From: MED-G78 sp964546275
GTDB taxonomy: Bacteria; Pseudomonadota; Gammaproteobacteria; Magnimaribacterales; D2472
Length of the DNA stretch: 27,689 bases
Assembly: GCA_964546275.1 (NCBI GenBank)
Contig: CAZJJG010000018.1
Span: 1 to 27,689, forward strand
Reading direction: 5' to 3'
Part shown: piece after piece, positions 15,182-22,143 of the stretch
How the letters are laid out: each line of letters begins with the position of its first letter
Position numbering within the stretch: position 1 is the first letter of the stretch
The notes under the pieces: generated by a model
What the model saw: only the letters and a program-made list of their open reading frames with translations
What the model was told of the DNA's origin: nothing
The model's database searches: none
Position numbers and translations under genes: made by a program

Positions 15182-16546
15182 ATGAATGACATTCTAGATC
15201 AGAATAAAGAAATAATCTCTGTAGGAGAGTTAAATAGATCAGCTAAAGCTCTTTTAGAAAATAACTTCAGTTCAGTATCAGTCCTTGGAGAGATTTCAAA
15301 CTTAGCTCAGCCTAGTTCAGGACATATATATTTCACACTAAAAGACTCTGAGGGCTCTATTAGGTGTGCAATGTTTAAAAATCAAAAAATGCGTCTTAAC
15401 TTTAATCCAAAGGATGGAGATCAGTGCATTCTTAAAGGTCAGGTAAGTTTATATGCAGCAAGAGGAGACTATCAGCTTATAGTCCGTCATATGCAGCCTG
15501 CTGGTGTTGGAAATCTAATGCAGCAGTTTGAAGAGCTTAAGCAAAAATTAGATAAAGAAGGTTTATTTAATCCTCTCATAAAAAAAGATATTCCTTTTCC
15601 TCCAAAACATATTGGAGTAATTACATCAGCCTCCACTGCTGCCTTACAAGATGTTATCTCAACAATTAAAAGAAGGGCTCCTTCTAGTAATGTCACTTTA
15701 TCTCAAGCTATGGTTCAAGGCGATACAGCTCCAAGGTCTATTATTAAAGCTCTAGATTTAATCTTAACTTTTAATGAATCTTCCTCAGACCCAATCGATA
15801 CTGTCATCTTAACTAGAGGCGGTGGTTCCATTGAGGACTTATGGGCATTTAATAATGAAGATCTTGCTAGAGAAATATATGATTTTCCTCTTCCTGTTAT
15901 TTCAGGAGTTGGTCATGAAATAGATTTCACAATAGCTGATTTTGTTTCAGATATGCGAGCCCCTACCCCCACTGCTGCTGCAGAGATAGTTTCAGAATTT
16001 CAATTTCAACTAAATGATAGACTGAGAGAAATAAAGCTAGGTCTAGTGAGCGGTTTTGAGAATGTTATTCAGAATAATAAACAAAGATTAGATCTTTTAG
16101 AATCAGGCCTAAAGAGTCCTCAAATTATCCTAAACGACCAAACACAAAAGCTTCTAAATATTGAATTACGATTAAAACAAGGAATGGAAAACAGAACGCA
16201 AAATTCAAAGCAGAGACTTGCTCTTTTGAATCAATCACTCTCAGAAAAGAACCCGTTGAAAGTTATTAAAGAGCTTATAAAAAATACAAATAGTCTTTCT
16301 AAAGACATGATTAAAAATTTCTCATTTCTTTTATCAAGCAAAAGTAGCTTTCTAAGCAATATGAATTCAAGCCTAAATGCTTTTAGCCCATTAGCAGTAT
16401 TGGATAGAGGTTATGCAATAGTTCAAAATTCATCTGGTAAGGCTATTAAGAGCTCTAGCGAAATTAATAAGGATGAAATTGTAACTACTAGACTTAGTTC
16501 AGGAAGTTTTGATTCAAAGGTTAAAGATATTAAAAATGAGAAATAG
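15182..16546 (+). CDS. xseA: Exodeoxyribonuclease VII large subunit
   Basis: Catalytic subunit of the single-strand exonuclease that, with several XseB subunits, trims DNA during repair and recombination. The N-terminal OB-fold reads VSVLGEISNLAQPSSGHIYFTLKD. The catalytic core has GVITSASTAALQDV, TRGGGSIEDLWAFNNE, SGVGHEIDFTIAD and RAPTPTAAAE. A long coiled-coil segment follows (about 275-390), then a short C-terminal domain with LDRGYAIVQ. At 454 residues it is the normal length. The small subunit gene xseB is not in the window. It overlaps the following M23 peptidase gene by 11 nt, pointing to an operon, and is divergent from the DMT transporter. Confidence 0.97.
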   Translation: MNDILDQNKEIISVGELNRSAKALLENNFSSVSVLGEISNLAQPSSGHIYFTLKDSEGSIRCAMFKNQKMRLNFNPKDGDQCILKGQVSLYAARGDYQLIVRHMQPAGVGNLMQQFEELKQKLDKEGLFNPLIKKDIPFPPKHIGVITSASTAALQDVISTIKRRAPSSNVTLSQAMVQGDTAPRSIIKALDLILTFNESSSDPIDTVILTRGGGSIEDLWAFNNEDLAREIYDFPLPVISGVGHEIDFTIADFVSDMRAPTPTAAAEIVSEFQFQLNDRLREIKLGLVSGFENVIQNNKQRLDLLESGLKSPQIILNDQTQKLLNIELRLKQGMENRTQNSKQRLALLNQSLSEKNPLKVIKELIKNTNSLSKDMIKNFSFLLSSKSSFLSNMNSSLNAFSPLAVLDRGYAIVQNSSGKAIKSSSEINKDEIVTTRLSSGSFDSKVKDIKNEK

Positions 16547-17327
16547 TTATCTCTTATTAAGTCTTGTTTTTATATTGCCTTTTAACTTATCAGCTAAGAA
16601 TATTACCGGTGTATCTGGAGATGTTATCGCTGTTATACATACTCAAAATACATCTGCTGAAAGTCTAGTTATTAAGCATGAACAATCTGAATACTTAATA
16701 TTAGGATTGCCTTATGTGTACCAAACAAAATTTAAGAAAATTGGCTCAATAGATATAGAAGTTCAACATAAAAATTTTGGAGAATCTAGAATCACTATTA
16801 AGGATGTTTCTAAAGTAGATTTAAGCATAAGTGATCAAGCAAGAGCGAATGCTGAAGCACTATTAATTCGTGCGGCTATTCAAAGCTATGACACTTCAAT
16901 AAGCCCCTCCTTTAATTTTACCAATCCTGTAGAAGGAATAATATCTAGCAGATATGGCAAAAAAAGATTTATTAATGATAAACCTAGATCACCCCATTTA
17001 GCACTAGATATAGCAGCTAAATTAGGTGTAGAAATATCTGCACCTCTAAAAGGAAAAATTATTTTAACTGGTGACTTTTTTTATACAGGAAATACAGTAA
17101 TTATGGATCATGGCTTTGGTCTTATTTCCTCATATAGTCATATGGATTCTTTGAAAGTTGAAGAAGGTCAAATAATTCAACAAAATGCATTAATAGGAAC
17201 CATAGGTGAAACTGGTCGAGTTACAGGTCCCCATCTTCATTGGACTGTTTATCTTAATAAAGAAAAAATTAATCCGGAGAGTCTTTTAAAAGATAATTTT
17301 TTAAGAGACCTCTTTCAAAACCTTTAA
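16536..17327 (+). CDS. Secreted M23/LytM-type peptidase
   Basis: Predicted periplasmic metallopeptidase of the lysostaphin/LytM family, acting on or near peptidoglycan. Numbering from ATG 16536: signal peptide at 1-19 (MRNSYLLLSLVFILPFNLSA), an N-terminal beta-rich module, and the LytM domain from ~125. Zinc and catalytic residues are intact: His154 and Asp158 (HLALD), His202 (SYSHMDS), His233 and His235 (PHLHW). It is therefore likely an active endopeptidase rather than an EnvC/NlpD-type activator that has lost these residues. A longer frame opens at a TTG (16509), but only the ATG puts the signal sequence at the N-terminus. The start overlaps the xseA end by 11 nt. The 3' end overlaps the convergent TlpA-like gene by 27 nt. 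Confidence 0.9.
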   Translation: MRNSYLLLSLVFILPFNLSAKNITGVSGDVIAVIHTQNTSAESLVIKHEQSEYLILGLPYVYQTKFKKIGSIDIEVQHKNFGESRITIKDVSKVDLSISDQARANAEALLIRAAIQSYDTSISPSFNFTNPVEGIISSRYGKKRFINDKPRSPHLALDIAAKLGVEISAPLKGKIILTGDFFYTGNTVIMDHGFGLISSYSHMDSLKVEEGQIIQQNALIGTIGETGRVTGPHLHWTVYLNKEKINPESLLKDNFLRDLFQNL

Positions 17328-17753
17328 GATTTCTTCTAAAGATTCCTGAGTTTGTGGTCTAAATAAACTTTTAACAATATCCCCTTCAGGATTTATAAAA
17401 TAAGTTGCAGGAAGTGTTGCTGGAGATTCTATTCCCCATATGTCTCTGGGGTGAGTCAAGATTGAAGGTATATCTACTCCAAATTTATTTATTTCATAAT
17501 CAAGATCCTCCCCATCTAACTGGTCAAAGTTGAATGCGAAAACTTTGACATCTTTATTGCCTTCAGCAAAAGCTACCAATTCTGGCATTTCTTTTAAACA
17601 CGGAGGGCACCAGTCTGCCCAATAATTAATCATTATCCACTCACCTTGCAGGTTAGAGGAAACAAGATCTTTAGAATTATGAAGATCAATATCAGCCTTT
17701 TGACAGCTAATTAATATAAATAGGCAGAATAAAGATATAATTTTATTTTTCAT
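17301..17753 (-). CDS. TlpA/ResA-like thioredoxin-fold lipoprotein
   Basis: Predicted envelope-anchored thiol-disulfide protein. The N-terminus is a lipoprotein signal (MKNKIISLFCLFILISC) with lipobox Leu-Ile-Ser and lipidated Cys17. The thioredoxin fold follows with the active site WADWCPPC (Cys49, Cys52), KEMPEL after it, and the cis-Pro region ESPATLPATYFINPEG. Family members reduce apocytochrome or other envelope disulfides; the CPPC dipeptide is usual for that group. No cytochrome maturation genes lie nearby, so the partner is unknown. Its last 27 nt are convergent with, and overlap, the M23 gene. Its start is 30 bp from the divergent wrbA start. Confidence 0.9.
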   Translation of the reverse strand: MKNKIISLFCLFILISCQKADIDLHNSKDLVSSNLQGEWIMINYWADWCPPCLKEMPELVAFAEGNKDVKVFAFNFDQLDGEDLDYEINKFGVDIPSILTHPRDIWGIESPATLPATYFINPEGDIVKSLFRPQTQESLEEILKVLKEVS

Positions 17754-17783
17754 GAATCTATAATATTACAAACAAACAAAAAA

Positions 17784-18380
17784 ATGTCTGAAAAATACTT
17801 ATTAATACTCTTTTATTCTGCTAGCGGAGCTGTAAAAAACTTAGCTCATGCTATAGCTGATGGTGCTGAAGATCTTGGTATGGAAGTTAGAATGAGAACT
17901 GTTCCAAAAGTATCATCAAATTCAGAAGCTAGCGAACCATCTATTCCAAAAGAAGGTGAAGTTTATTGCACCAAAGAAGATCTCATTTATTGCTCGGGAT
18001 TAGCGCTAGGTTCACCCACTAGGTTTGGCTCTATGGCTGCTCCTATGAAATATTTTTTAGATTCAACAGGAGATTTATGGGCAACCAATGCACTCGAAGG
18101 AATCCCTGGATGTGCATTTACATCAACCGGCTCAATGCATGGAGGTCAAGAAGTTACCTTACTTAATCTTCTAACTTACCAATTACATCATGGCATGATT
18201 ATATTAGGTAGTCCCTATTCTATTGATGAGCTTAATAAAACTAAATCAGGAGGATCCCCTTATGGCCCTTCTCACGTAGAAAGTTTTAACTCTAGCTCAA
18301 CATTAACTCCTGATGAATATCAAATAGCATTTAAGACTGGAAAAAGGATGGCTGCAGTTATTGGAAAATTGAATGCTTAA
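17784..18380 (+). CDS. wrbA: NAD(P)H:quinone oxidoreductase, WrbA type
   Basis: Flavodoxin-like FMN enzyme that reduces quinones by two electrons, avoiding semiquinones. The FMN phosphate loop is FYSASGAVKNLAHAIADG (a variant of the usual YYSxxGHT). The middle contains GSPTRFGSMAAPMKYFLDSTGDLWA, and then FTSTGSMHGGQEVTLLN, both WrbA signatures. YSIDELNKTKSGGSPYGPSHV is the usual late segment. Its 198 residues match WrbA (~198). The replacement of the Gly-His pair by Gly-Ala in the phosphate loop is a small departure. It overlaps the next gene (DUF2069) by 8 nt, a pairing also found in other gammaproteobacteria. Confidence 0.93.
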   Translation: MSEKYLLILFYSASGAVKNLAHAIADGAEDLGMEVRMRTVPKVSSNSEASEPSIPKEGEVYCTKEDLIYCSGLALGSPTRFGSMAAPMKYFLDSTGDLWATNALEGIPGCAFTSTGSMHGGQEVTLLNLLTYQLHHGMIILGSPYSIDELNKTKSGGSPYGPSHVESFNSSSTLTPDEYQIAFKTGKRMAAVIGKLNA

Positions 18381-18705
18381 AATAAGAACTTATACTCAAG
18401 TCACATTAGCCCTATTAGTTTCTTTAATTTTTATCAAACTCCTCATCGTTTTTACTGGAAGAATTAATTATGTAGTTTTTACATTTTGGTCTTTTCCACT
18501 AATAGCTTTCACGCCTTTTTTAGTTAAGAAGTCAGTGAAAGCCTATCAGAGCTTTTGTTTTATTTTATTAATATATTTCTTGCTTGCATCACTTAGAGTT
18601 TTTGGAATTGATGGTCCCTTGTTGGATATATTTGAAATTGTATTAATTATCATTTTATTTATACATTGTATGTATGGCCCTAAAACAATAAGAGCTAATA
18701 AATAA
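18373..18705 (+). CDS. DUF2069-type small membrane protein
   Basis: Function unknown. 110 residues forming about four hydrophobic segments (about 9-27, 35-51, 60-76 and 84-103) with short loops; FWSFPLIAFTPFLVKKSVKAYQSFCFILLIYFL and the C-terminal YGPKT end fit DUF2069. It overlaps wrbA by 8 nt, so it is translated from the same message. The DUF2069-wrbA linkage suggests a role around membrane quinones, but this is only guilt by association. Its stop codon is immediately followed by the first operator of the downstream cassette. Confidence 0.75.
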   Translation: MLKIRTYTQVTLALLVSLIFIKLLIVFTGRINYVVFTFWSFPLIAFTPFLVKKSVKAYQSFCFILLIYFLLASLRVFGIDGPLLDIFEIVLIIILFIHCMYGPKTIRANK

Positions 18706-18743
18706 ATGTAAAGTTTACTTGACATGTAAAGTTTACTTTACAT
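18706..18743 (+). promoter_or_regulatory. Two tandem palindromic operators
   Basis: Site 1 (18706-18725) reads ATGTAAAGTTTACTTGACAT. Site 2 (18724-18743) reads ATGTAAAGTTTACTTTACAT, a perfect 8-bp inverted repeat about TTTA. The two differ at one base, sit 18 bp centre to centre and share the AT at their junction. Site 1 covers the -35 box; site 2 fills the -35/-10 spacer. Arrangement and the neighbouring XRE gene suggest autorepression. Confidence 0.8.
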
Positions 18744-18748
18744 ATAAT
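18719..18748 (+). promoter_or_regulatory. Consensus sigma70 promoter for the membrane protein/XRE cassette
   Basis: A perfect TTGACA (18719-18724) and a perfect TATAAT (18743-18748) are 18 bp apart. Transcription would start near 18755, leaving a leader of roughly 23 nt with AAAGG eight nt before the ATG at 18778. This is the best promoter match I found in the window. Confidence 0.85.
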
Positions 18749-18777
18749 TGCAACATCACAAATTAAAGGTTTTAACA

Positions 18778-19257
18778 ATGGCAGAAGTAAATTGGGGCGG
18801 AATGAATATTAAGTGGTCTTCATTAAGCACTCAGGATAAAAAAGAGTACGGTAGTGGTTTAGCTCTTATAACCATAGCAAGTGCACTATCAGGTTTTATC
18901 CTTGGAGGTATTTGGGGTGAAAGAATTAATGGCAGTCCTGATGAAATGACTTGGATTTATTCATATCTGTATCCCATTGCAATACTTGGGTTTCTTGCAG
19001 GTGGAAAACTAATTACTGATTTTATGAAGCGCCAGGATGAGGGCTTCATAGATTTTAATATTAAAGCAAATCTTTATGGTATAAGCTTTTTTTGGATTGT
19101 AGGTTTTTTAATTTTATGGCCGCTTGAGGTCTTTATGGGATTTGATTTTGTTTTTTTTGAGTACTTTTTACTTTATAGCATTGGTATCAGTATAGGCGGA
19201 AGAAAAGCTTATAAAGAAATGTATGTAATAGATATTAATGATGAGATGCAAAGTTAA
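18778..19257 (+). CDS. Four-helix membrane protein of an XRE-regulated cassette
   Basis: Unrecognised function. 159 residues: a polar N-terminus (MAEVNWGGMNIKWSSLSTQDKKEYGSG), four hydrophobic helices (about 28-47, 61-80, 102-122 and 124-141) with glycine-rich faces, and a C-terminal cytoplasmic tail (RKAYKEMYVIDINDEMQS). Start choice: the frame could open at a TTG (18748), but that codon overlaps the -10 box. The ATG at 18778 has AAAGG at the right distance and follows the predicted transcription start. The next codon after its stop is the ATG of the XRE gene. Membrane protein plus tiny XRE pairs (for example with DUF2178-like proteins) are known in other prokaryotes, so a sensor or anti-regulator role is plausible. 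I cannot assign a family. Confidence 0.8.
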   Translation: MAEVNWGGMNIKWSSLSTQDKKEYGSGLALITIASALSGFILGGIWGERINGSPDEMTWIYSYLYPIAILGFLAGGKLITDFMKRQDEGFIDFNIKANLYGISFFWIVGFLILWPLEVFMGFDFVFFEYFLLYSIGISIGGRKAYKEMYVIDINDEMQS

Positions 19258-19452
19258 ATGAATAATAATCTTAAACAGTTAAGGGATGAACTTAGCTTAA
19301 GTCAGGATGTTTTTGGTTCTAAGCTTAATGTTAGTCGTCAGACTATTAACTCTATTGAGAATGGTAAATTTGATCCGTCTCTTCCTCTAGCTATGAAAAT
19401 AGCAAAGTTTTTTGATAGAAAAATTGAAGATATTTTTTTTGAACAGGAGTAA
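19258..19452 (+). CDS. Small XRE-family helix-turn-helix repressor
   Basis: 64-residue DNA-binding protein consisting of almost nothing but the HTH_3 domain: LKQLRDELSLSQDVFGSKLNVSRQTINSIENGKFDPSLPLAMKIAKFFDRKIEDIFF. The helix-turn-helix lies at about 14-35, with recognition-helix residues SRQTINSIE. There is no sensor domain, so any signal must arrive through a partner, most simply the membrane protein whose stop codon abuts its ATG (no spacer, translational coupling). The twin palindromes at the cassette promoter are the obvious target. It resembles the stand-alone HTH proteins paired with small membrane proteins in archaea and Gram-positives. Confidence 0.92.
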   Translation: MNNNLKQLRDELSLSQDVFGSKLNVSRQTINSIENGKFDPSLPLAMKIAKFFDRKIEDIFFEQE

Positions 19453-19457
19453 TTAAA

Positions 19458-19595
19458 ATGATTATATGTTTTATGATCGGATCGATAATAATTTTTACTA
19501 GTATTGGAATTTTTCTATTTAAGTTTTTACCTTACTTAGATATTTGTTTATTGGGTTGCTCTGAAATAGCAACTAGAGTTAGTTTTTTAATTTAA
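19458..19595 (+). CDS. 45-residue membrane peptide, third gene of the XRE cassette
   Basis: Short open frame starting MIICFMIGSIIIFTSIG and ending TRVSFLI. Residues 1-24 form one strongly hydrophobic helix, and a second, more polar half contains DICLLGCSEIATR with three Cys in all (4, 30 and 34). Its translation signal is convincing: AGGAG at 19445-19449, eight nt before the ATG, overlapping the last codons of the XRE gene; only 5 nt separate the two frames. sppA follows 15 nt later with its own AAGGAG. No family is recognised. It could be a toxin-like or modulatory membrane peptide, or simply a small uncharacterised protein. Confidence 0.6.
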   Translation: MIICFMIGSIIIFTSIGIFLFKFLPYLDICLLGCSEIATRVSFLI

Positions 19596-19610
19596 TTTTA
19601 AGGAGAAAAG

Positions 19611-21452
19611 ATGAAAAGTATTTTTTTATGGATTGAGAATTATTTAAATAAAGCGAGAAGAATATTTGTAGCAGTAATAACAACGTTTGTTTTATTAGTT
19701 CTAACATTTTCAATATTAGGTGGAGTTGCTGGTTCTTTTGCTGGAGATGAGGAAATAGATACTAAGGATAAAATCTTATACCTCAATATGTCTGGTGTTA
19801 TTGTTGATCAGCCGCAAAGTGGCCCATCGGATCCAGTGAGCATAATTTTAGCTGGAGATAGTCAGCCAAATGTTTATGCAATAAGAGATGTTCTAAAAGT
19901 ATTAGATGCAGTAGCTGATGATACAAATTTAAAAGCTGTTTACTTATATGTTGATGACCTATCAATGGGAGGGCAAGTTTTCTCTCTAGCTATAGCAGAT
20001 GCAATTAAAAATATTGTCGATAATGATATTCGTGTTATTTCCTATACCGATGGATTGCTTACTAGTGATTATCTAGTTGCATCGCAAGCCACGGAGTTAT
20101 ATTTAAATACTAATAGCTATTCTGGTATATCAACTTCAGGCTTTTCTAGAAAGCGTGAGTATATGCAAGATTTTTATAACAATATTAAGCTTGATTATGA
20201 AATATTTTCAGCTGGTGACTTTAAGTCAGGTCCAGAGCCATATACAAGAATGAATATGTCAGAAAACGACAAGATAGCGTGGAATGCTTTTGCTAATCCT
20301 TTATGGAATTCATACAAGCAAAAAATGGAAAGTGGTAGAGATCTAGAAGCAGGAACTATTCAATCATATGGAGACAACTTTGATATCTTAGCTAAAGATG
20401 AAAAAGGTGATATGAACAAAGTTGCCCTTAACCTCGGCTTAGTTGATGGACTAATGAAACATGAAGAAATAAGAGACTATATGATTGCAGAGTTTGGCAG
20501 CGAAGATGCTGATAAAGATAAATGGCCTGAGGGAGTTTCATATGATGAGTACCTTTCTACATTAGATGCTAGCTTTGATAAAGATGCTGAAGATATTATT
20601 GCGATTATAAATGTTGAAGGTGTCATTATGACCGGTCAAGAATCACAAGGTACTGCTGGCTCAGATTCTATTGTTGAGAAAATTTACAAAGCTAAAAATG
20701 ATAAGAATGTCAAAGTACTTATATTAAGAGTAAATAGTGGTGGCGGAGATGTGTATGCATCCGAGCTTATATTAAATGCATTAGATGATTTCAAATCAAC
20801 TGGTAGAAAAGTTTATACCTCTATGGGAAATGTTGCTGCATCAGGCGGTGTTTGGATTACAACTAACTCAAGCGAGATCTGGGCTGAGCCAAACACCCTT
20901 ACAGGCTCAATTGGTGTGTATTCAATAGTTCCAACACTTGGTAGAGCATTAGACTGGGCAGGTATTAATGTTGATGGTGTAAGTTCTACAAAAATGGGTG
21001 AATGGGAGCCTACTGAACCAATGCCAGATTATATGAAAGATCTATATCAAGCTAATGTTGAGGGTATCTATGAAAACTTTGTATCGGTTGTTGCTAATAA
21101 TAGAGACATGGAATATGAAGATGTTTTAAAGATTGCTGGCGGAAGAATTTGGGCTGGTGATAAAGCTCAAGAATTAGGCCTAGTTGACAAGCTTGGAACT
21201 CTAAATGATGTCATAGCACATGTAGCTGAAACACATGTATTGGATAGCTATAAAGTTAAGTATTACAAACGTGATCTTGAGCCATGGGAAGTATTTTTTG
21301 AAATTTCAAAGAATGTAAATATTAAACTTCCATTTAGCTCATCAAGACAACTTCTTCTTAAAGAGATAAATGCGTTTGATCAGCTTATAAAACAAAATGG
21401 TAAATTTACTCCAATTGCTTATTGTAGTGAATGTGATTTATTGGAAAAGTAA
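19611..21452 (+). CDS. sppA: Signal peptide peptidase SppA, 67-kDa type
   Basis: Inner-membrane serine protease that digests cleaved signal peptides in the periplasm. One N-terminal membrane anchor (about 15-42: ARRIFVAVITTFVLLVLTF) precedes two tandem S49 domains, the long arrangement of E. coli SppA (618 aa; here 613). The catalytic dyad is split between the domains as expected: Lys205 in the first (SAGDFKSGPEPYTR) and Ser411 in the second (MGNVAASGGVWI). LTGSIGVYS and RIWAGDKAQELGLVDKLG are further signatures. A strong AAGGAG five nt before the ATG fixes the start. It lies 15 nt after the 45-aa peptide gene, so it may be transcribed in part from the XRE-controlled promoter. It ends 16 nt from the convergent hda. 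Confidence 0.96.
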   Translation: MKSIFLWIENYLNKARRIFVAVITTFVLLVLTFSILGGVAGSFAGDEEIDTKDKILYLNMSGVIVDQPQSGPSDPVSIILAGDSQPNVYAIRDVLKVLDAVADDTNLKAVYLYVDDLSMGGQVFSLAIADAIKNIVDNDIRVISYTDGLLTSDYLVASQATELYLNTNSYSGISTSGFSRKREYMQDFYNNIKLDYEIFSAGDFKSGPEPYTRMNMSENDKIAWNAFANPLWNSYKQKMESGRDLEAGTIQSYGDNFDILAKDEKGDMNKVALNLGLVDGLMKHEEIRDYMIAEFGSEDADKDKWPEGVSYDEYLSTLDASFDKDAEDIIAIINVEGVIMTGQESQGTAGSDSIVEKIYKAKNDKNVKVLILRVNSGGGDVYASELILNALDDFKSTGRKVYTSMGNVAASGGVWITTNSSEIWAEPNTLTGSIGVYSIVPTLGRALDWAGINVDGVSSTKMGEWEPTEPMPDYMKDLYQANVEGIYENFVSVVANNRDMEYEDVLKIAGGRIWAGDKAQELGLVDKLGTLNDVIAHVAETHVLDSYKVKYYKRDLEPWEVFFEISKNVNIKLPFSSSRQLLLKEINAFDQLIKQNGKFTPIAYCSECDLLEK

Positions 21453-21468
21453 AATAATAAGTATATTT

Positions 21469-22143
21469 TTACATTAATTCTTTTATCAATGGGATCGTAA
21501 TTCTTCTTTTCGATCCCATTGAATATTCATCAATTCTCTTTATAAAACTTATAAGATCCGCAAGATCTCTTGTATAAGAGTTTAGTAAGAAATTAATCTC
21601 CTTTTCATCAATAGGAATTCTTAAATTAGATGCAATCATTTGAATGGCATCACTAAGCTCAGAATCTTGAACCGGGTTCATTTGATAGTTTGTCATTTTC
21701 TTTAATCTTGATGAAAGGTCGGGAAAGAATTGATCCACGCCCTCATTACAACTAAAAATTAATCTACAACCTGATTCATTGCATCTGTTGATAAGATTAA
21801 AACAGGCTATCTGCCAATCCTTATGTATAACAATTTCTTGCAAATCATCTACGCAGACTAAATTTAAAGACTCAAGACCATCTAACAGCATAGGATCGTG
21901 CTTAATAGCCTCTCCCAGAGGTATGTAGCCTGCAGAAAAATTATTAGAGCCTTTATCATTACAAATAGCTTGAAGTAGATAAGACTTACCTACTCCCTGC
22001 CTACCAATTAATAAAATATCATCTGCTTCATCAGCCTCTATAGCAGTTACTAAACTTTTTGATTCTTTGGAAATAAAAAATTTCGATATAGAAGATTTTT
22101 TATCAATACTAAAAGGGAAAATTAATTGCCTAGGTTTGCTCAT
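21469..22143 (-). CDS. hda: Hda, DnaA-inactivating AAA+ protein
   Basis: Short DnaA homologue that, bound to the DNA-loaded sliding clamp, stimulates ATP hydrolysis by DnaA and prevents re-initiation. Residues 6-11 (QLIFPF) form the clamp-binding motif. Walker A GRQGVGKS is at 47-54 and Walker B LVCVDDLQ at ~95-102; FSCNEGVDQFFPDLSSRLKK carries sensor 1 and the arginine-finger region. It has 224 residues and lacks the DnaA DNA-binding domain IV, as Hda should. Its first 14 nt overlap the CDP-alcohol phosphatidyltransferase gene, and it belongs to the conserved DUF2066 / phosphatidyltransferase / hda group next to purM. A perfect 11-bp inverted repeat lies inside its last codons. Confidence 0.94.
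   Translation of the reverse strand: MSKPRQLIFPFSIDKKSSISKFFISKESKSLVTAIEADEADDILLIGRQGVGKSYLLQAICNDKGSNNFSAGYIPLGEAIKHDPMLLDGLESLNLVCVDDLQEIVIHKDWQIACFNLINRCNESGCRLIFSCNEGVDQFFPDLSSRLKKMTNYQMNPVQDSELSDAIQMIASNLRIPIDEKEINFLLNSYTRDLADLISFIKRIDEYSMGSKRRITIPLIKELM
21487..21521. repeat. Perfect 11-bp inverted repeat at the sppA/hda convergent end
   Basis: CAATGGGATCG (21487-21497) and CGATCCCATTG (21511-21521) pair perfectly around a 13-nt loop. The repeat lies within the last codons of hda and about 35 nt past the sppA stop. It has no U-tract on either side, so it is not a textbook intrinsic terminator, but it is the strongest hairpin I found outside the tRNAs. Confidence 0.75.

Noticed and set aside
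18748..18777. Upstream TTG start for the XRE-cassette membrane protein
   Set aside because: The codon overlaps the -10 box, so it would lie upstream of the predicted transcript start; the ATG at 18778 has a good ribosome site.
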